This document shows positions 12,501 through 26,300 of a DNA stretch of 64,000 nucleotides, piece by piece. A model generated the notes under the pieces. It was not told the DNA's origin, did not search any database, and was given only the letters and a program-made list of their open reading frames with translations. The stretch covers positions 62,001 through 126,000 of the forward strand of contig CAJNDS010000346.1 of the NCBI GenBank assembly GCA_905221605.1, given 5' to 3'. Numbering within the stretch: the first letter of the stretch is position 1; each line of letters starts with the position of its first letter. Source of the stretch: Symbiodinium natans (taxonomy: Eukaryota > Sar > Dinophyceae > Suessiales > Symbiodiniaceae). The position numbers were made by a program, and so were the translations under genes.

Positions 12501-14712
12501 TTCGAGACACGACCCACTTGCCCTCGCGCTCATGTTTGGTGGTTGTGGATTCTGAAAGATTTCAAGAGGCGTTGAGTTTCTGACGAAGTAAAGTCAAGCG
12601 AACAATATCGCGTTGAAGCCGGTCACTTGGAGCTCTGGGTCTGCCTGCTCCTCGACTTGACTTGTACATGTCACACGCATGCTGTACCCGGAAATGCAGC
12701 TATTTACACAGCTTGGTCCACGACTGGATGAGACACGTTCCACTGTTCTGAAGGGACCAGCACATGAAGTTGCGCGCAAGAAGTGAATGACGACGCGACA
12801 CCGCAGCAAAAGTTGGGCTTAATGCATCCTGCCATGAGCAAGGTTACTTCCGCAGGTACGAGTTCTGGAAAGCACGTGTCACCAAAGGCCACTCCCGCGG
12901 CTTCAGTTGTGCACGCTTGCGTTTCAGAACATCGGCTTGCGAATCATGCGCTGCAATCGCTTGCTGGCAGCTGCCACCCACCAGGCGCACGAAGTCGGAA
13001 TGGCAAAACCAACAGCCGCAGTCATCGTACTGGAAATACTGCGAAGCTAACTTTAAACATCTATCGCCTGCAACCGCATTACCGCATCTACTGGGAACAG
13101 GCCTAGCTGCTCGTCGATCTCTGCGAGTGCCATCAAATCCCTCTCCACCTGTTGCGCAGAGGCGGACACTTCAAGCTTGAGCACCTCGCGACTCGCCAAA
13201 CCCTAAACCCTAAACCCTAAACCCTAAACCCTAAACCCTAAACCCTAAACCCTAAACCCTAAACCCTAAACCCTAAACCCTAAACCCTAAGCCTAAGTGC
13301 GACCAGTCTTGATACACCCGCCTCGGCACGGACCTGCTGGCGGAAATCGCGCAGGGCCAGTACCTTCCCAAAGCTTTGTAGCCACCCTTTCCAGCTGTCA
13401 CTTTTTTGAATCAGGATGCGACTTGCGAGAAAACATGCAGCGGAGAGCGCCCGCTGGTTGAACTCGGTCTTGATGGCATGGATGGACTCCTGCAGGCTGC
13501 AGCAGGAGCTAGACCCACTTTTCGCATGCAACCGCCACGCCCTGAAGCCTGAGTTCCTTGACTACTCCGTCCTGCCCATGGTGCAACTGCAAGACTGCGA
13601 GACTACGAGGCAAGGGTGCTCAAGCCCGCAATGGCCAGAGCAACCCGTGAGGACCTTCAGCTGGTGATGTCGAAGGCACAGTAGGGCAAGAGCCCCTGAA
13701 TGCCCCTACTCACATCCCCTTGGGGGCTACCCTGAAATCTTCCTCTCCTCCAGCAAGAACATCTGGCGCCGCTTCTTCTCGGCGTTCATGCGCTGGTTCT
13801 CGGGCACCTGCCGGGCATCGGGGCTGGGGCATGTTGGGGCTCACAGGTCTTCCAGAATGTCGACGTGGCGTTTAGACTAGACAGTGTCTTCGGGATTCCG
13901 GATGGGTTTTGAAAGGCGGACTGAGGTCGTCATTCGGGACGTTCCCCCCAAAATGCGAACAGCCCTTAGAAGGGACTATAGTACCCCCTACAGTATTCTA
14001 ATCCCATAACGGACTAACCCCCAACCCTAAGCCCTAAACCCTAAACCCTAAACCTATGAATATAAGGGGGGGAACATATCATGGTGGCCGTGACGATGGA
14101 GCTTCGGCTGCCAGCCTGATAGTCCTCGCTGGTCTTGAGCATGTAGTTCCCGAGCGTTGCCTGAGGAGGTCACAGGTTAGGGTCTGGGGTTTAGGGTTGA
14201 GGGTTTCGGGTTTAGGGTTTAGGGCTTAGGGTTTAGGGTAGGGGGTTTAGGATTTCGCGTCACCAACATGAAGCCGCCACGAAGCGCAAAAAGGAAAGGA
14301 CAAACACCCCTAAGGTCCGCCTCTGCATTGGCGATGGCTTCCACATCCTCGGGAGCCTGCACTGCACAACTAGCAGAGGATGCTGCTTATACTTCTGAAA
14401 CTCTTGAGAACAAACCTGGCTGCAGCTGCGTGCGGACCTATCATTTCCGCACATCCAGCTTGGCGGGGAGAAGCGCAATCTGAGTTGGAGCCCGTGCCTC
14501 GTACTGCTCATTCGGCTTGGCACGTTCAAGCTCCTGAGAAATGGATAGCTACATGTCTAGCGCGAATCCGGTTCGGCAAGGCTTCGAAGTGTTCGTTCCC
14601 CATTAGTAACAGAAGCTACAGTGCTAAGGTCGAGAAGGGAGCCATCTCAGAATACTTACACTTAAAGGAAGGCCTCGAGCACCCTCTTCAAATCCAAGCA
14701 CGGGGCAGAGCG

Positions 14713-14772
<60 letters not shown>

Positions 14773-17700
14773 ACCCTACACCCTACACCCTACACCCTAC
14801 ACCCTAAACCCTAACCCTAAACCCTAAACCCTAAACCCTTGTTGCAGGCCCGCTCCTGGATCTGGGCCTTGCGCTGCAACCTTCACAACTGACAGTTGCG
14901 GCTCACTATGTGGGGGTTTACGAAAATAGGGTTTCGGGTTTAGGGTTTAGGGTTTAGGGTTTAGGGCTTAGGGTTTAGGGTTTAGGGTTTAGGGTTCAGG
15001 GTTCAGGGTTCAGGGTTTAGGGTTTAGGGTTTAGGGTTTAGGGTTTAGGGTTTAGGGTTTAGGCCCAAGTAGTAGGATCCCCCTATAATGGACCCAAACA
15101 AGGTACCCCCAATATCGGAAGCCCCCGTATGAGGAAGTTGCTAGGTCAGGCTCGACACCACAAGTGCCAGTGACGCACACCCCTGCTCTGGATTCCACTG
15201 TGGCAGCCCTTGTCTGCAAGTATCGCTTGAAGCCCTAGGGTTTAGGTTTAGGATGGGTTTAGGGTTTAGGGTTTAGGGTTTAGGGTTTAGGGTTTAGGGT
15301 TTAGGGTTTAGGGTTTAGGGTTTAGGGTTTAGGGTTTAGGGTTAGGGTTTAGGGTTTAGGGTTTAGGGTTTAGGGTTTAGGTATTAGGGTTTAGGGTTTA
15401 GGGTTTAGGGTTTAGGGTTTAGGGTTTAGGGTTTAGGGTTTAGGGTTTAGGGTTTAGGGTTTAGGGTTTAGGGTTTAGGGTTTAGGGTTTAGGGTTTAGG
15501 GTTTAGGGTTTAGGGTTTAGGGTTTAGGGTTTAGGGTTTAGGGTTTAGGGTTTAGGGTTTAGGGTTTAGGGTTTAGGGTTTAGGGTTTAGGGTTTAGGGT
15601 TTAGGGTTTAGGGTTTAGGGTTTAGGGTTTAGGTGTTGTTGCTTCCCATTCACATTTATATTCGCACCTCTGTTGGCGTCGGAGCTCTCGCATTTCGGCA
15701 CCTGCCACGACACATCATTGTTGTAGAACAATGTGCAAAGTTACAGAGGCTTGTTCAGGTGAAAAATACGACAACACCGATGACGTGTCAAAAAGCCTTG
15801 AGAAATTCAGAAAGATGTCAGAAGCATTCCCGAAACTTGCCAACGCATAAGTTTTTGGAAATTCTAGAACAAAACATGTCCCCGATTATCAAACAACCAT
15901 GACGTAGCACTGCCTGTAGTGCTGGGATAAATCAGCAAGCCGTGTGAGTCTGGAGGTTATTCGGCGCTTGCTCCAAGAGATGTACCCCACAGGCAGTGTA
16001 GCTCTGGCCTGACAGAGTGCGCTCGGCATTCTGCGAACCTGCATGCGATGGACCAGGGAAAGCTTGCGGGGGCGCGGATCCTGCCTCCACATACCTTGTA
16101 AGTGTTGTAAACCCAAAGACCGCAAGGCCTGACATGTCGGTGACGTCGAAGCCAAATTCGGTCTTGGCACCTGCGGGAGTCGGAGAATTTGGTTTGGTTT
16201 GCGGGGTATGCAATATTCATGCATCAGGCACATCATCAAAGGTTAGGGTGGTATCTCTCGGCTCACCTTCGTAGCCCATGCCCTCATTCTCATCGTCTTC
16301 TTCCTGGCCACAGCTTCGAGAGGCTTTGGGAACTCTGAACTCTCGAAGTTGCTTCACCTGCGGAATATGAGTGCGAGGGATACGAGGGCTTGCCTTGCAA
16401 ACAGTGCTGCTTTTCAAACGCCTCCGAACCCACGAGTCGTGAGGCAGAAGACACATCACCAAGAACGGCATCCGAAGCAGCGCCGGTGAAGCGGGCGCAG
16501 GGGCGCAGGGACTTGACGCTACTGGGAGCATCTCTCAAACCTAAACTCGCCAGCCAACGTACTGCCACATCCTGCAACCCTTCACCGTCAGAGGCTCTCC
16601 TCGAGGTCCGCATCGCCCTCCGCTGCGAAAATCAGCTCGTGAAGCCTCGCAGCACATGGAGCACTTAGCCTCTGAATCCGTGTCTGGCGTCAGCCCCCCG
16701 AAGAATAGAGATACAACCAGAAGCAGCTCCTCAATTGACAGGAGCTACACGTCCCAAATCACACTACCGAGCAGAATGACTTTGGCCTTGCTCTGCCAGA
16801 ACCGGGCCGCAAACTCGCTGTTCTGCACTCAAGTTTTTCGTAAGCCCCTAAACCCTAAACCCTAAACCCTGAACCTGCCCGAACCCAGCCTGGCGAGGTT
16901 GGCCTGGAGCTCGTCGGACATGGTCGCGCAGCGGAAGGTGGACACACGGTGGGGCGACTGGAAGCCCAGGACCTGCGCAACAGGTCATGGCCAGGGCCCC
17001 CAAGGAGGATGGCCCTAAACCCTAAACCCTAAACCCCAAGGAGGTACTAGGATGGCCCTTAGAACCCTCTGGAAAAAAACATTCCTGAGTAGGATCCTCT
17101 AAAACCCAAGAAGGGAAGATGTGACATGGTCCCAAGGGCCTACCGAGGGTAGTTTGGGTCCAGTTCGGCTCTTGCTTCACTTGATCACCTGCTTCAGACT
17201 TCTTCATCTTTCCTTCACGCGGACCATGATCCTCCAAGAAGCTGCCTCCACCCGCTCAAAGTCCACCCTCTTCAGGTAGTAGTCCTTGAGCTTCTGCAGC
17301 CCTCGCTCCTTTGCGTGCGTTTGCAGCGCAGCTTTCTTCTGACTGAAGGTCAGGGCTGCCAATGCTCATGCATGCAAAAATGCAACGGTCGCTCGCATGC
17401 CGTAGGTATCTTGAAGAGGCTCTTGCAAGGGAACAGCATCCTAAACTTGTCCTAAACCTTCAACACCAACATGCACAGCAACTGCGATGGATGTAAACAC
17501 TCGCCGAGGCCGGGACATGGAACTCAACGGACCAGGCGAGCTCGAAACGCACCTGGAAAGAATTAAGACTCTTAGCCGGGCCCTTGGTGAAGCATGCTGA
17601 CACGGTGACGCAAGGAAACTCGGCCTGCTCGATTTGATTCTCCATGTCCTCCTTGAGATGGTTGATGTACCTCAGCCGGCCCCCGGGCTTCAACAACCAG

Positions 17701-20328
17701 GGTCTCGGGTTTAGGGTTTAGGATTTAGGGCTTAGGGCTTCGGGTTTAGGGTTTAGGGTTTAGGGTTTAGGGTTTAGGGTTCTGCCCTGAATTGCGGCCG
17801 AGCCGAGGCACTCCTGGTCAACCACCATGTCGCCGCCAACCAGCTGGGCTTCTACGAGCTGGCTGTTCTTCACCTGCACATGCCGGGGCACCCCTTGTTT
17901 AGGGTTTAGGGTTTAGGGTTAAGGGTCAAGGGTCAAGGGTCAAGGGTCAAGGGTCAAGGGTCAAGGGTCAAGGGTCAAGGGTCAAGGGTCAAGGGTCAAG
18001 GGTCAAGGGTCAAGGGTCAAGGGTCAAGGGTCAAGGGTCAAGGGTTAAGGGTTTAGGGTTTAGGGTTTAGGGTTTAGGGTTTAGGGTTTAGGGTTTAGGG
18101 TTTCCTCAAAGAGCTTCACTAAGCAAGCCCATCCTGAAGCTCGACAAGCTCCTCGCGGATCTCGCTCACGCGTTCTCTGACGCCTGAGTGAACTGAGGAA
18201 TACAAACATGTCGATCTGTCGATCCTCAATGACACCCAAGACATACGAGCAGGAGGAATCCATTCGGGGGTTTCCAAATGTAGGGGGGGGGGGGTACCCT
18301 TTTGTGGGGGGTCCCTTTTACGGGACTCCATTCCATTGGGGTACAAAAGGGGTACCCCTATTTGGGGAAATACCCAGCCACATCCAGGCTCCCGGCGCAG
18401 CTTCTTGAGCTCGGCAGCGGCCTTGGCGCTGTCCTCCTCGGCTTTGAGCTTGGCATCCTGGCGGGGACTCAGATGCCGCGGGTTTAGGGTTTAGGGTTTA
18501 GGGTTCAGGGTTCAGGGTTCAGGGTTCAGGGTTCAGGGCTTAGGACTCATATGCGAGAGCAAGGGTCGGAAGTCCTAGGAGTATTTCCCCTTGTATACCC
18601 CAGATAGAATAGAGTCCTCCTTCACAAAGGGTTCCCCCCCTATTTTCGGAAACCCCCCATATGAAGTCAAGGCTGGGTTCCGGCCAGCTGCAGGTGCACA
18701 CAAGGCCTCTCCTGGATCGAGTACTGCTGTGGATCCGTGATGTCAGGGTTGATCGCCACCACCCCTGGTCCATGCACTGATGGAACCCGAAACCCTAAAC
18801 CCGAAACTCTAAACCCTGAACCCTCACAAGCTGCACATGCCCTGGCGGCAACCAGAGCCTCTTGAATCGCCCAGGCAATGATGGCTCACACTTCGCAGCT
18901 GCAACATGGCTGAGCTGACTGTGATGATTTGAGGGGAATTCCCTCTACAAATAGACTACCGGATTCTGAGAAAAGGGTGGAAGGAGAGCACGATCTCCGC
19001 ATAGGACCTCCTGAACTCTCAGCCTCTCCCCCTCACGCTCTCGCTCGCTGTCTCTCTTCGCTCCGAAACGGCGGGCACCTGGTGCCTCCTTCGGCGGTAG
19101 GCCCCAACCTTCATTCATACGGCTTCTTCGTTTTAACGGTCAGAGAGTTGAGAGGTGTGTTGAGAGAGGCTCCTAGTTGAAAGCCCGATTGAAAGTCAAA
19201 ACCCAAACTCTCCGAAACGGTTTAGGGTTTAGGGTTTAGGGTTTAGGGTTTAGGGTTTAGGGTTTAGGGTTTAGGGTTTAGGGCATAGGGCATAGGGTTT
19301 AGGGTTTAGTGTTTAGGGTTTAGGGTTTAGGGTTTTCCCGTCTGAACGCCCCGTCCGAACACCCCAAGCGTGCGCCCCCCGAGGTGGCCTTCCATCGTCG
19401 TCTCCGGTAGCTCTGGAATGGAGCCCTGGAGCTGCTCCCCAACTTCCTCCATGTTGACCTGGCGAGGTAGGGCTTATATTTCTGGTACCCTCAAAAGGAC
19501 ACCCAATAAATACACTCACCAATGTAAAAAAAAGGAACCTCAAAAAACACACTCACCAATAGCAGTCACATAAAACCCTGCTTCATCCAGGACCTTGTGG
19601 AGGAAACCGGGCACTCTCTGCTCTACTCCACGCCCTTCTACTCCGCCCGTCACAAGGCTCATGGTCCCCCTGGGTTCCCACCTCGACGCCCTCTGCCTTG
19701 TCATGCGCCACTGCGAGCAGCCCCTCGCTGATCAGCAGCCTTGGCTACGTTGGCAGCAGCTGGCAACACTTCTTATCGGCATAGTAAACTATAAGGTTCT
19801 TATATAACCCCCCCTTGAAGCCCCCCTCCCTTAAGAGCCGCTTTTAACCAAATCACGACAGTGACGATCTTGACAGCTTCTCTTCGGCACACTGTCGCTC
19901 AATCACAGGTGTATTGCAATGGCGGCGGGCGTATTCTGGCCAGGAACCCGCTCGGGATCCACTAGGAATTTTGTAAATCTGTCAGGCTTTGGCAAAGCTG
20001 CTTGAAACACTTGCAGGAATGTCGGGACGATGAACAGAATCGTTTTGGGCTTTGTCAAACTTGAGAACGGAGATTGCGCCCCCTGGGACCTTTGGCTAGC
20101 TAGCCCCAAGCCTCTCGACAACCCTCACAACCTCCACAAAATTGTTTGGGGACTCCCAGGACACTCACTTTGTTACCTTCTGGTCCCTAGCATTCTACTT
20201 GGATTTCAGGGCTTAAGTGTTTTGGACTCTGTTGGGCTTTGGGGTTTCAGGGTCTTGGGCGTTTTTCCGGGGACGTTGAGGCGTTGAGGGCAGTACAGTC
20301 CCGAAAGTCGCCAGAGGCACGATTGCAG

Positions 20329-20359
<31 letters not shown>

Positions 20360-23300
20360 TCTTGGAGCCTCTCAGACTCTCAGCTGAGAAGGGCCACCAC
20401 TACCACTAAACTCCGCTCCAAGGGCCCTAACAGCCCAAACCCTAACTCGAGAGCCCGTAGAGGATCCCAGATGCCATCCTCAGACTCAACCATCGCAACA
20501 GAAATCTGAACCCTCCTCAAATCCCGAAATCGAAGGGAGGGGAGGGATTCGCAAACTCGTCTGAGCTGGGCAGAGGGGCATCACGAGGGATCCATCCCCG
20601 GCTGCCACAACCATCCTGGGGGGGGGGGGGTTTAGGGGGGGTTAGGAGGGGTTAGGGGGGGCGGGGTTTGTGGGGGGGAGGGGGGTTGGGGGGGTTTGGG
20701 TGCTTTTGTCTGCATTACCAGGAAAGTGAAAGGAAGGCACAAACTCCAACAGTTTCAGGACTTCGACAAGGTCTGGATTCAAAGGATCCAGGACCTTCCG
20801 AGCGAATTCGGTAAAAGCCCTCCGAATTCTCCGAGGCGCATGGACTCGTCGTCCATCATTTGGACCGAGTTCACCTGGCAGAGCCGGGCCCCTAGTGGGC
20901 GATGCAACTGTGTCTTAGGCAAATTCTAAACCCCAAACCCCAAACCCTAAACCCTAAACCCTAAACCCTAAACCCTAAACCCCAAACCCCAAACCCCAAA
21001 CCCCAAACCCCAAACCCTAAACCCGTACCCTAAACCCCAAACCCCAAACCCTAAACCCTAAAGAATCGTCTCCCCTCAGGGCAGCCGCAGCTTCTCCGAG
21101 CCCCGGCTTCTGCTTGCAAGGCAGCTGCCAGCTCGGATTGGCTGCATCTCCACATCTCCCTACAGCAAATCCCAAAACGTTGGAAACCTTTTTAAGGATA
21201 AATAGTGCTGGGATTCCCTATACTTTACTTTCAGGGATTGAGGCTATTGAGTTTCCAACTTTTTGGCTTCTACTATAAGGTATCCTGAGACTGCTGCGAC
21301 TGGGAAAGACGTCTGCGCAAGGCTTGGGTAAGATGCTTTGGGATGTGCCCCCTTATACGAAAAGTCGTGAATAAGGAGCATGGTACCCCCCTAGTATCAT
21401 CCCTGTTAAGGACTGTTAATATAAGGGGAACATCCCAAACTATGCTGGAGGATCGGGAGTAACATTCTTCCCAGTACTCGCCAGCAGCGCCGCACCACTG
21501 CTGCCGTCCGAGATGTTGGCGCAGAGGAAGCAGCCTCCAGCGATTCGAGGGATCAACCAGATGCGCCTCAGAAGCTGCTGGCTGTCTTAGGGTTTAGGGC
21601 TTAGGGCTTAGGGCTTAGGGCTCAGGGTTCAGGGTTTAGGGTTTAGGGTTTAGGATTTAGGGTTTAGGGTTTAGGGTTTAGGGTTTAGGGTTTAGGGTTT
21701 AGGGTTTAGGGTTTAGGGTTTGGGGTTTAAGGCTTAGGGTTTTGGTTTCGGGTTTTGGGTTTTGGGGTTCAGGGTTTCTGGTGGGACTGTTGATTCTGGT
21801 TCTTGAGGTTGATTCGCAATTGCGCAGATGGGTAGTCGGGTTTTGGTGCTTGGCTAATGAGGAAGTGACGGAGGCAGTGATACACCATGCCGGCAGGCTC
21901 GACATAAGACATCCGCGCAACAGTCATAAGTGCATGCTGGATGTATCTGGCCGTTACAGTACCATGTCGAACGTCTCTTTGCTTCTCACCAAGCACTCAC
22001 TAAGGTGGAGCCTCTGCATTTGCTGAGGGCATCCCACACATGTGACTGAGGCCTGCACCCATCAGCAAAGCCAAGAATGATCCAGTTGCCGCCCGGAGAG
22101 AGGGATAAGTGAGTCACCTAAGTCAATTACAACCATGCACATGGGCTACTGCGTGCTGCTCTCACATAGTCCGCGCTCAGATGGTCTTCAGCCGAGTTTA
22201 GACCCACGCAAAACCCACGCAACCCACAGCACCAGCAAGCAATCCAAACTGTCTTCGCCAAACTGCGTTCCAATCAATCTGGTCCACTTTGATCAGGCAC
22301 TGTTTGCTACCATTACTTCCAGACATGGTGCGTTGACGTTCTTGGGCAGCTTTGCTCGGAGCATGCAGGACAGCTGCGTGGAGATGCGCTCGGACAACGG
22401 CACCTGCTCAGGCGATCGTTCAAGGGACACACAGTGCCCACATACAATACTGCCGAGACGTGCTGCAAGGATGGGAACTCCGCCCCGGAGGTTCGAATTG
22501 GCTCGAATCCAGACATCGAAGCTGACAACGCAGAGACGCTCAAGTTGACAGCCTCGGAAGCGATGGTCTCCTGCACAAAGCGAGCATTCTAAGCACTTAC
22601 AACAAGAGAGTCCAGAGACTGGTCAGATGAAGCGCATGTGCACCGTGCTGACATGGCACATTGCAACCACGACTGTAAGCCAAAGACGTAGAGGACGCAG
22701 ACCCTCGCCTTAATATTATTAGTCCCGAAGCCTGAGCTCGAGGGGCCCTTCAGTAAGTAACATGGCCTATGCTATGGGAAGCTCGATGGCTCAAGCAGAA
22801 GCAGCAAGCAGCACGTAGAAACAAAACCCATGCAGCTGAAATAGCTTTGAGACAAGAGCTCTGGACAAGCCCAGTGTAAGTGTGCATTCGGGGCTACTGC
22901 TACTCACGGAAATCCACACAGCATTCCTCAACCCGCCCGCTCCTGGATGCCGAAGAGGGAACATTCCCAAAGACCACCGGTATACTTTCCCGTACCGGTG
23001 AAGATGATCCGGCGCTCAGACTCGTCGCCTTAGACTCTCAGACCCTTGCACCACTCGTGACAGGCCCAGGCTCCGGGATTTTTTTGGGACGTGTATCACG
23101 GCGCTGCTTCAGGTGCAGGGTGGGGAGAAGGGACCTCCGACATAGTCTACTCATGCTGGCCAAACTGTAAAAACCACCACTGGGGCTTGAGCCCTCGCCA
23201 GGGATGTAGATCGCCCGAGAGACTGACGTCACAATGACCTGGCAAGAAAAACCGTGAAAGCCCCGACTTCGCAACCTCTAAGCTGAGCATGCTGCTCTAA

Positions 23301-26300
23301 GACCATGGGTGGCAGCGTATGGATGCCCAGGCATATCGGATGTTTGGCACCGCGGCAGCCACCAATATGTGCGCACCTCCTTGTGCGCCTCTCCATCCTC
23401 ATCATCATCTTTCGCCTTCTCTTCTTTCTCCTGTTGCGACATCTTCGGTGCCACGTGGCTTTGGGGTCATGCCAGAAATCAGCACCCAGGTCAGGCCAGA
23501 GATTATGGGCCCAGCCTTGCCAAGGCATCCTCTACTTCGTATACTGGAGCCCGACCCCACGACTCGTTCATCAGCATTCGTAGGCCTTCTTCTTTTTCTT
23601 CTTCTTTCTCTTGCCATCCTCGTCCTCAGCGCTGGAGCATTGGACAGTTCCCCCAGCTCCCGAAAGCGGGGCTCTCAACACAGCTTACGCTGGCAACCCC
23701 TGAAGACTGATGACGCTCGTGGACGCTTGGAGTCTTCAGCCCGACACCCTCAGTTCGTAGCAATGAACTCATCAGAAGCGCTTGGGCCCTTGAGCCCTTG
23801 AGCCCTTGAGCCCGAAAAGCGAAACCCTAAACCCTGCAACCTGAAACTCTTAAAGCCTGATCGGGCAGCCTCGGCTTCAGTCTCGGGTGGCTCCTTCGGG
23901 AACTGATTGCGAGGTTAGGGCTTAAGGCTTAGTTTCGTTTAGGGTTTCGGGGCGTAGTGGAATTCAGGGCAGTTTGTGAGTCATGTGAGCTTGATATCCT
24001 AAAGACTTCAAGGTCTCCGGCACCAAAGCACTGAAGAAAGAAGCCGCAGCACTGACCACACCAAACTGCGTTTCCCAACGAACGTTGGCAGCACTTTGCG
24101 AGCCCATTGCCCTTTTCCCATCTTTCAGCACGAGGACTTGGAGCTAGAGTTCGACAACAACAAGCTGGCAACTGGTTTAGGGGTTTAGGGGTTTAGGGGT
24201 TTAGGGTACCAAGATTCCCACTTACCCTCCGCGTCCGCACCTCGCCAGCTGTAGGCGAGGCTTCCCCCTCCTCGCCGCCCTCGCCGCCCTCGTCCTCCTC
24301 CTGGCATGGTTTGCGGCTGTTGCGACGTGTATTTGTGCGTTATTGTGAGTTTGGTATTCTGGGTATACGGCCTGGTGCGCTGCAGGCTGGAGGACTATGT
24401 AAGTTTGACGCCAAGTGTGAAGGCGGGCAGCTGTCTGGGGTGCTCCAGAACCAGAACCTTGGCCTCAACCGTACCTGCTTCAGGGTTCAGGGTTTAGGGT
24501 TTAGGGTTTAGGGATACGCAACGACGTCTATCAGAGGTCACGCCACGTCCCTGTAAGGTGCCTCTTCTTCCTCTTCCTCCTCGTCGTCCGAACTCAGCAG
24601 TAGCATGGTTCCTAAAACAATAAAACCCAGACTCTCAGGACTCTCAAGCTCAAACAGAAGACCAGTACGGACTTATAGATTGCACGTGATTGCACGTAGC
24701 AGCGTATCAAGCGCAGCATCCCAACTCCGAAGTTGCTGCTGCAGGCAGAAAACTCTGGAGGCGAGACGGGATCGGGCACAGACTGGGTGCCGCACTCTTC
24801 GATCTCAGGGACATCTGGCATCACGGAGATGTAGTTTACGGAGATGTCGTACCTGACGCACTGCTGCGAATCTGCTGCAAAACAAGGTGCTGCACAGAAA
24901 TTCCCCCATGAAGCCAGCTATGGCGCCAGCACTCCGGCACACGAACAGCGACTCGGCGCTGCTCCACAGCTGAAGCTCCAAGAGGCAAGAGGTTTGGGTT
25001 TAGCGTTTAGGGTTTAGGGCTTAGGGTTTTAGGGTTTTAGGGTTTAGGGTTTAGTGTTTAGGTTTAGGCACATCTAGGGGCCCTTCTGAGGTGGGTTTTC
25101 GGTGCTGCGGTGTCGCACGACTCCGTGTTGTCGACCGACTCTGGTATCGGGCTCTTCAGGACCAGCAAAGAACCTGGCGCCCAAGCCACCCAAGCATCCA
25201 CAGCCATTCGCAATTCGAAGCACTGATCCAATGACCCTAAACCCTAAACCCTAAACCCTAAACCCTAAACCCTTCAAGTACAGAGGGCTTTGGGGCCTGT
25301 TTCACTTAGGTGGCGGTGGCAGGGTGCGGCTTTTGCGTCTAAAGCTCAGCTTCAAGACCAAGGCCCCGCGCCATCGCCCAAGCTGAGCAAGACATTGCCT
25401 TTCCATGCAAAGCACGTTAAGCGGAAAATCTTCCTCTGCGAGAGCCTGAACTTGACAACTCGCAAACTCACACGGTTTAGTGTGCTGGGGTTTCTCGAGC
25501 TCGGGAGGGGGCCCCAAAATGACTGACAAATTTCCAAAGCGCTGACTGTCATTTGGTCAACCGCGGATTCGAAAACTGAAAGCGCACGGATCCAGAAACT
25601 GGAAAAGCATGAGTCGGGAAACTAGCAAATGCAGATTCGGGAAACCGCGGATTCGGAAAGTGCGGCTTCGAAAAGCTGGAAACCGCGGGCTCAGAACCGC
25701 GGATTCGGGAAACTGGAAAACGCGGATTCGAGCGATATCATACCCCCAAACCGGCGAGGGTTCCTGTTCCGCGCGGTTTCCTGCATCACGTGGTTTCCTT
25801 AATCGGTTGGTTTCCTGAATCGTGGAAACCCGTTTCCTGCATCGCGCGAAGCCAGTTCCTGAATCGGGTAGTTTCCTGAATCGCCCCCAGCTTCCTGAAT
25901 CTTGGCTTCCTGAATCGCGGCTGGCTTCTGAACCGCACGGCTTTTTTGAAGCCCCCAGAAGCTTGGCGTGACACGGGTTGTCTCTTGCAGGCTCTATCGC
26001 TCTTGTGAGATTTCGTTCATATTATTTGTTTTTGATGTTTTTAGTCTCATAAGATCTTAATCTATTAGGGTTCCTTCCACAACTATTTTATGACAGGCAG
26101 CACATGGCAGCACCAAACCCTGAAGTGCCACATATTGCTGTTTCTTCCAAAATGCCTGAGATGTCGTCCCACGCGAAGAAGTTCACGGTGGCCGGGATCG
26201 ACACAAAGCCCACTGGAATTGCCTTTCAGAGGGTTGAGCCACTTGGGGAAGGTTAACGTAACTATATAGCCCGGCCCAAGCCAAAGGATAGACTTGCAAA

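Noticed and set aside
14714-14840. CRISPR-like array
   Set aside because: Seven-base tandem units without spacers; a telomere-variant satellite in a eukaryotic intron.
15237-15634. A real chromosome end
   Set aside because: Unique CFAP44 coding sequence lies on both sides, so the array is interstitial.
22780-22800. Dinoflagellate spliced-leader gene (ends GGCTCAAG)
   Set aside because: The preceding CCATTTT part is absent, and no other match was seen.
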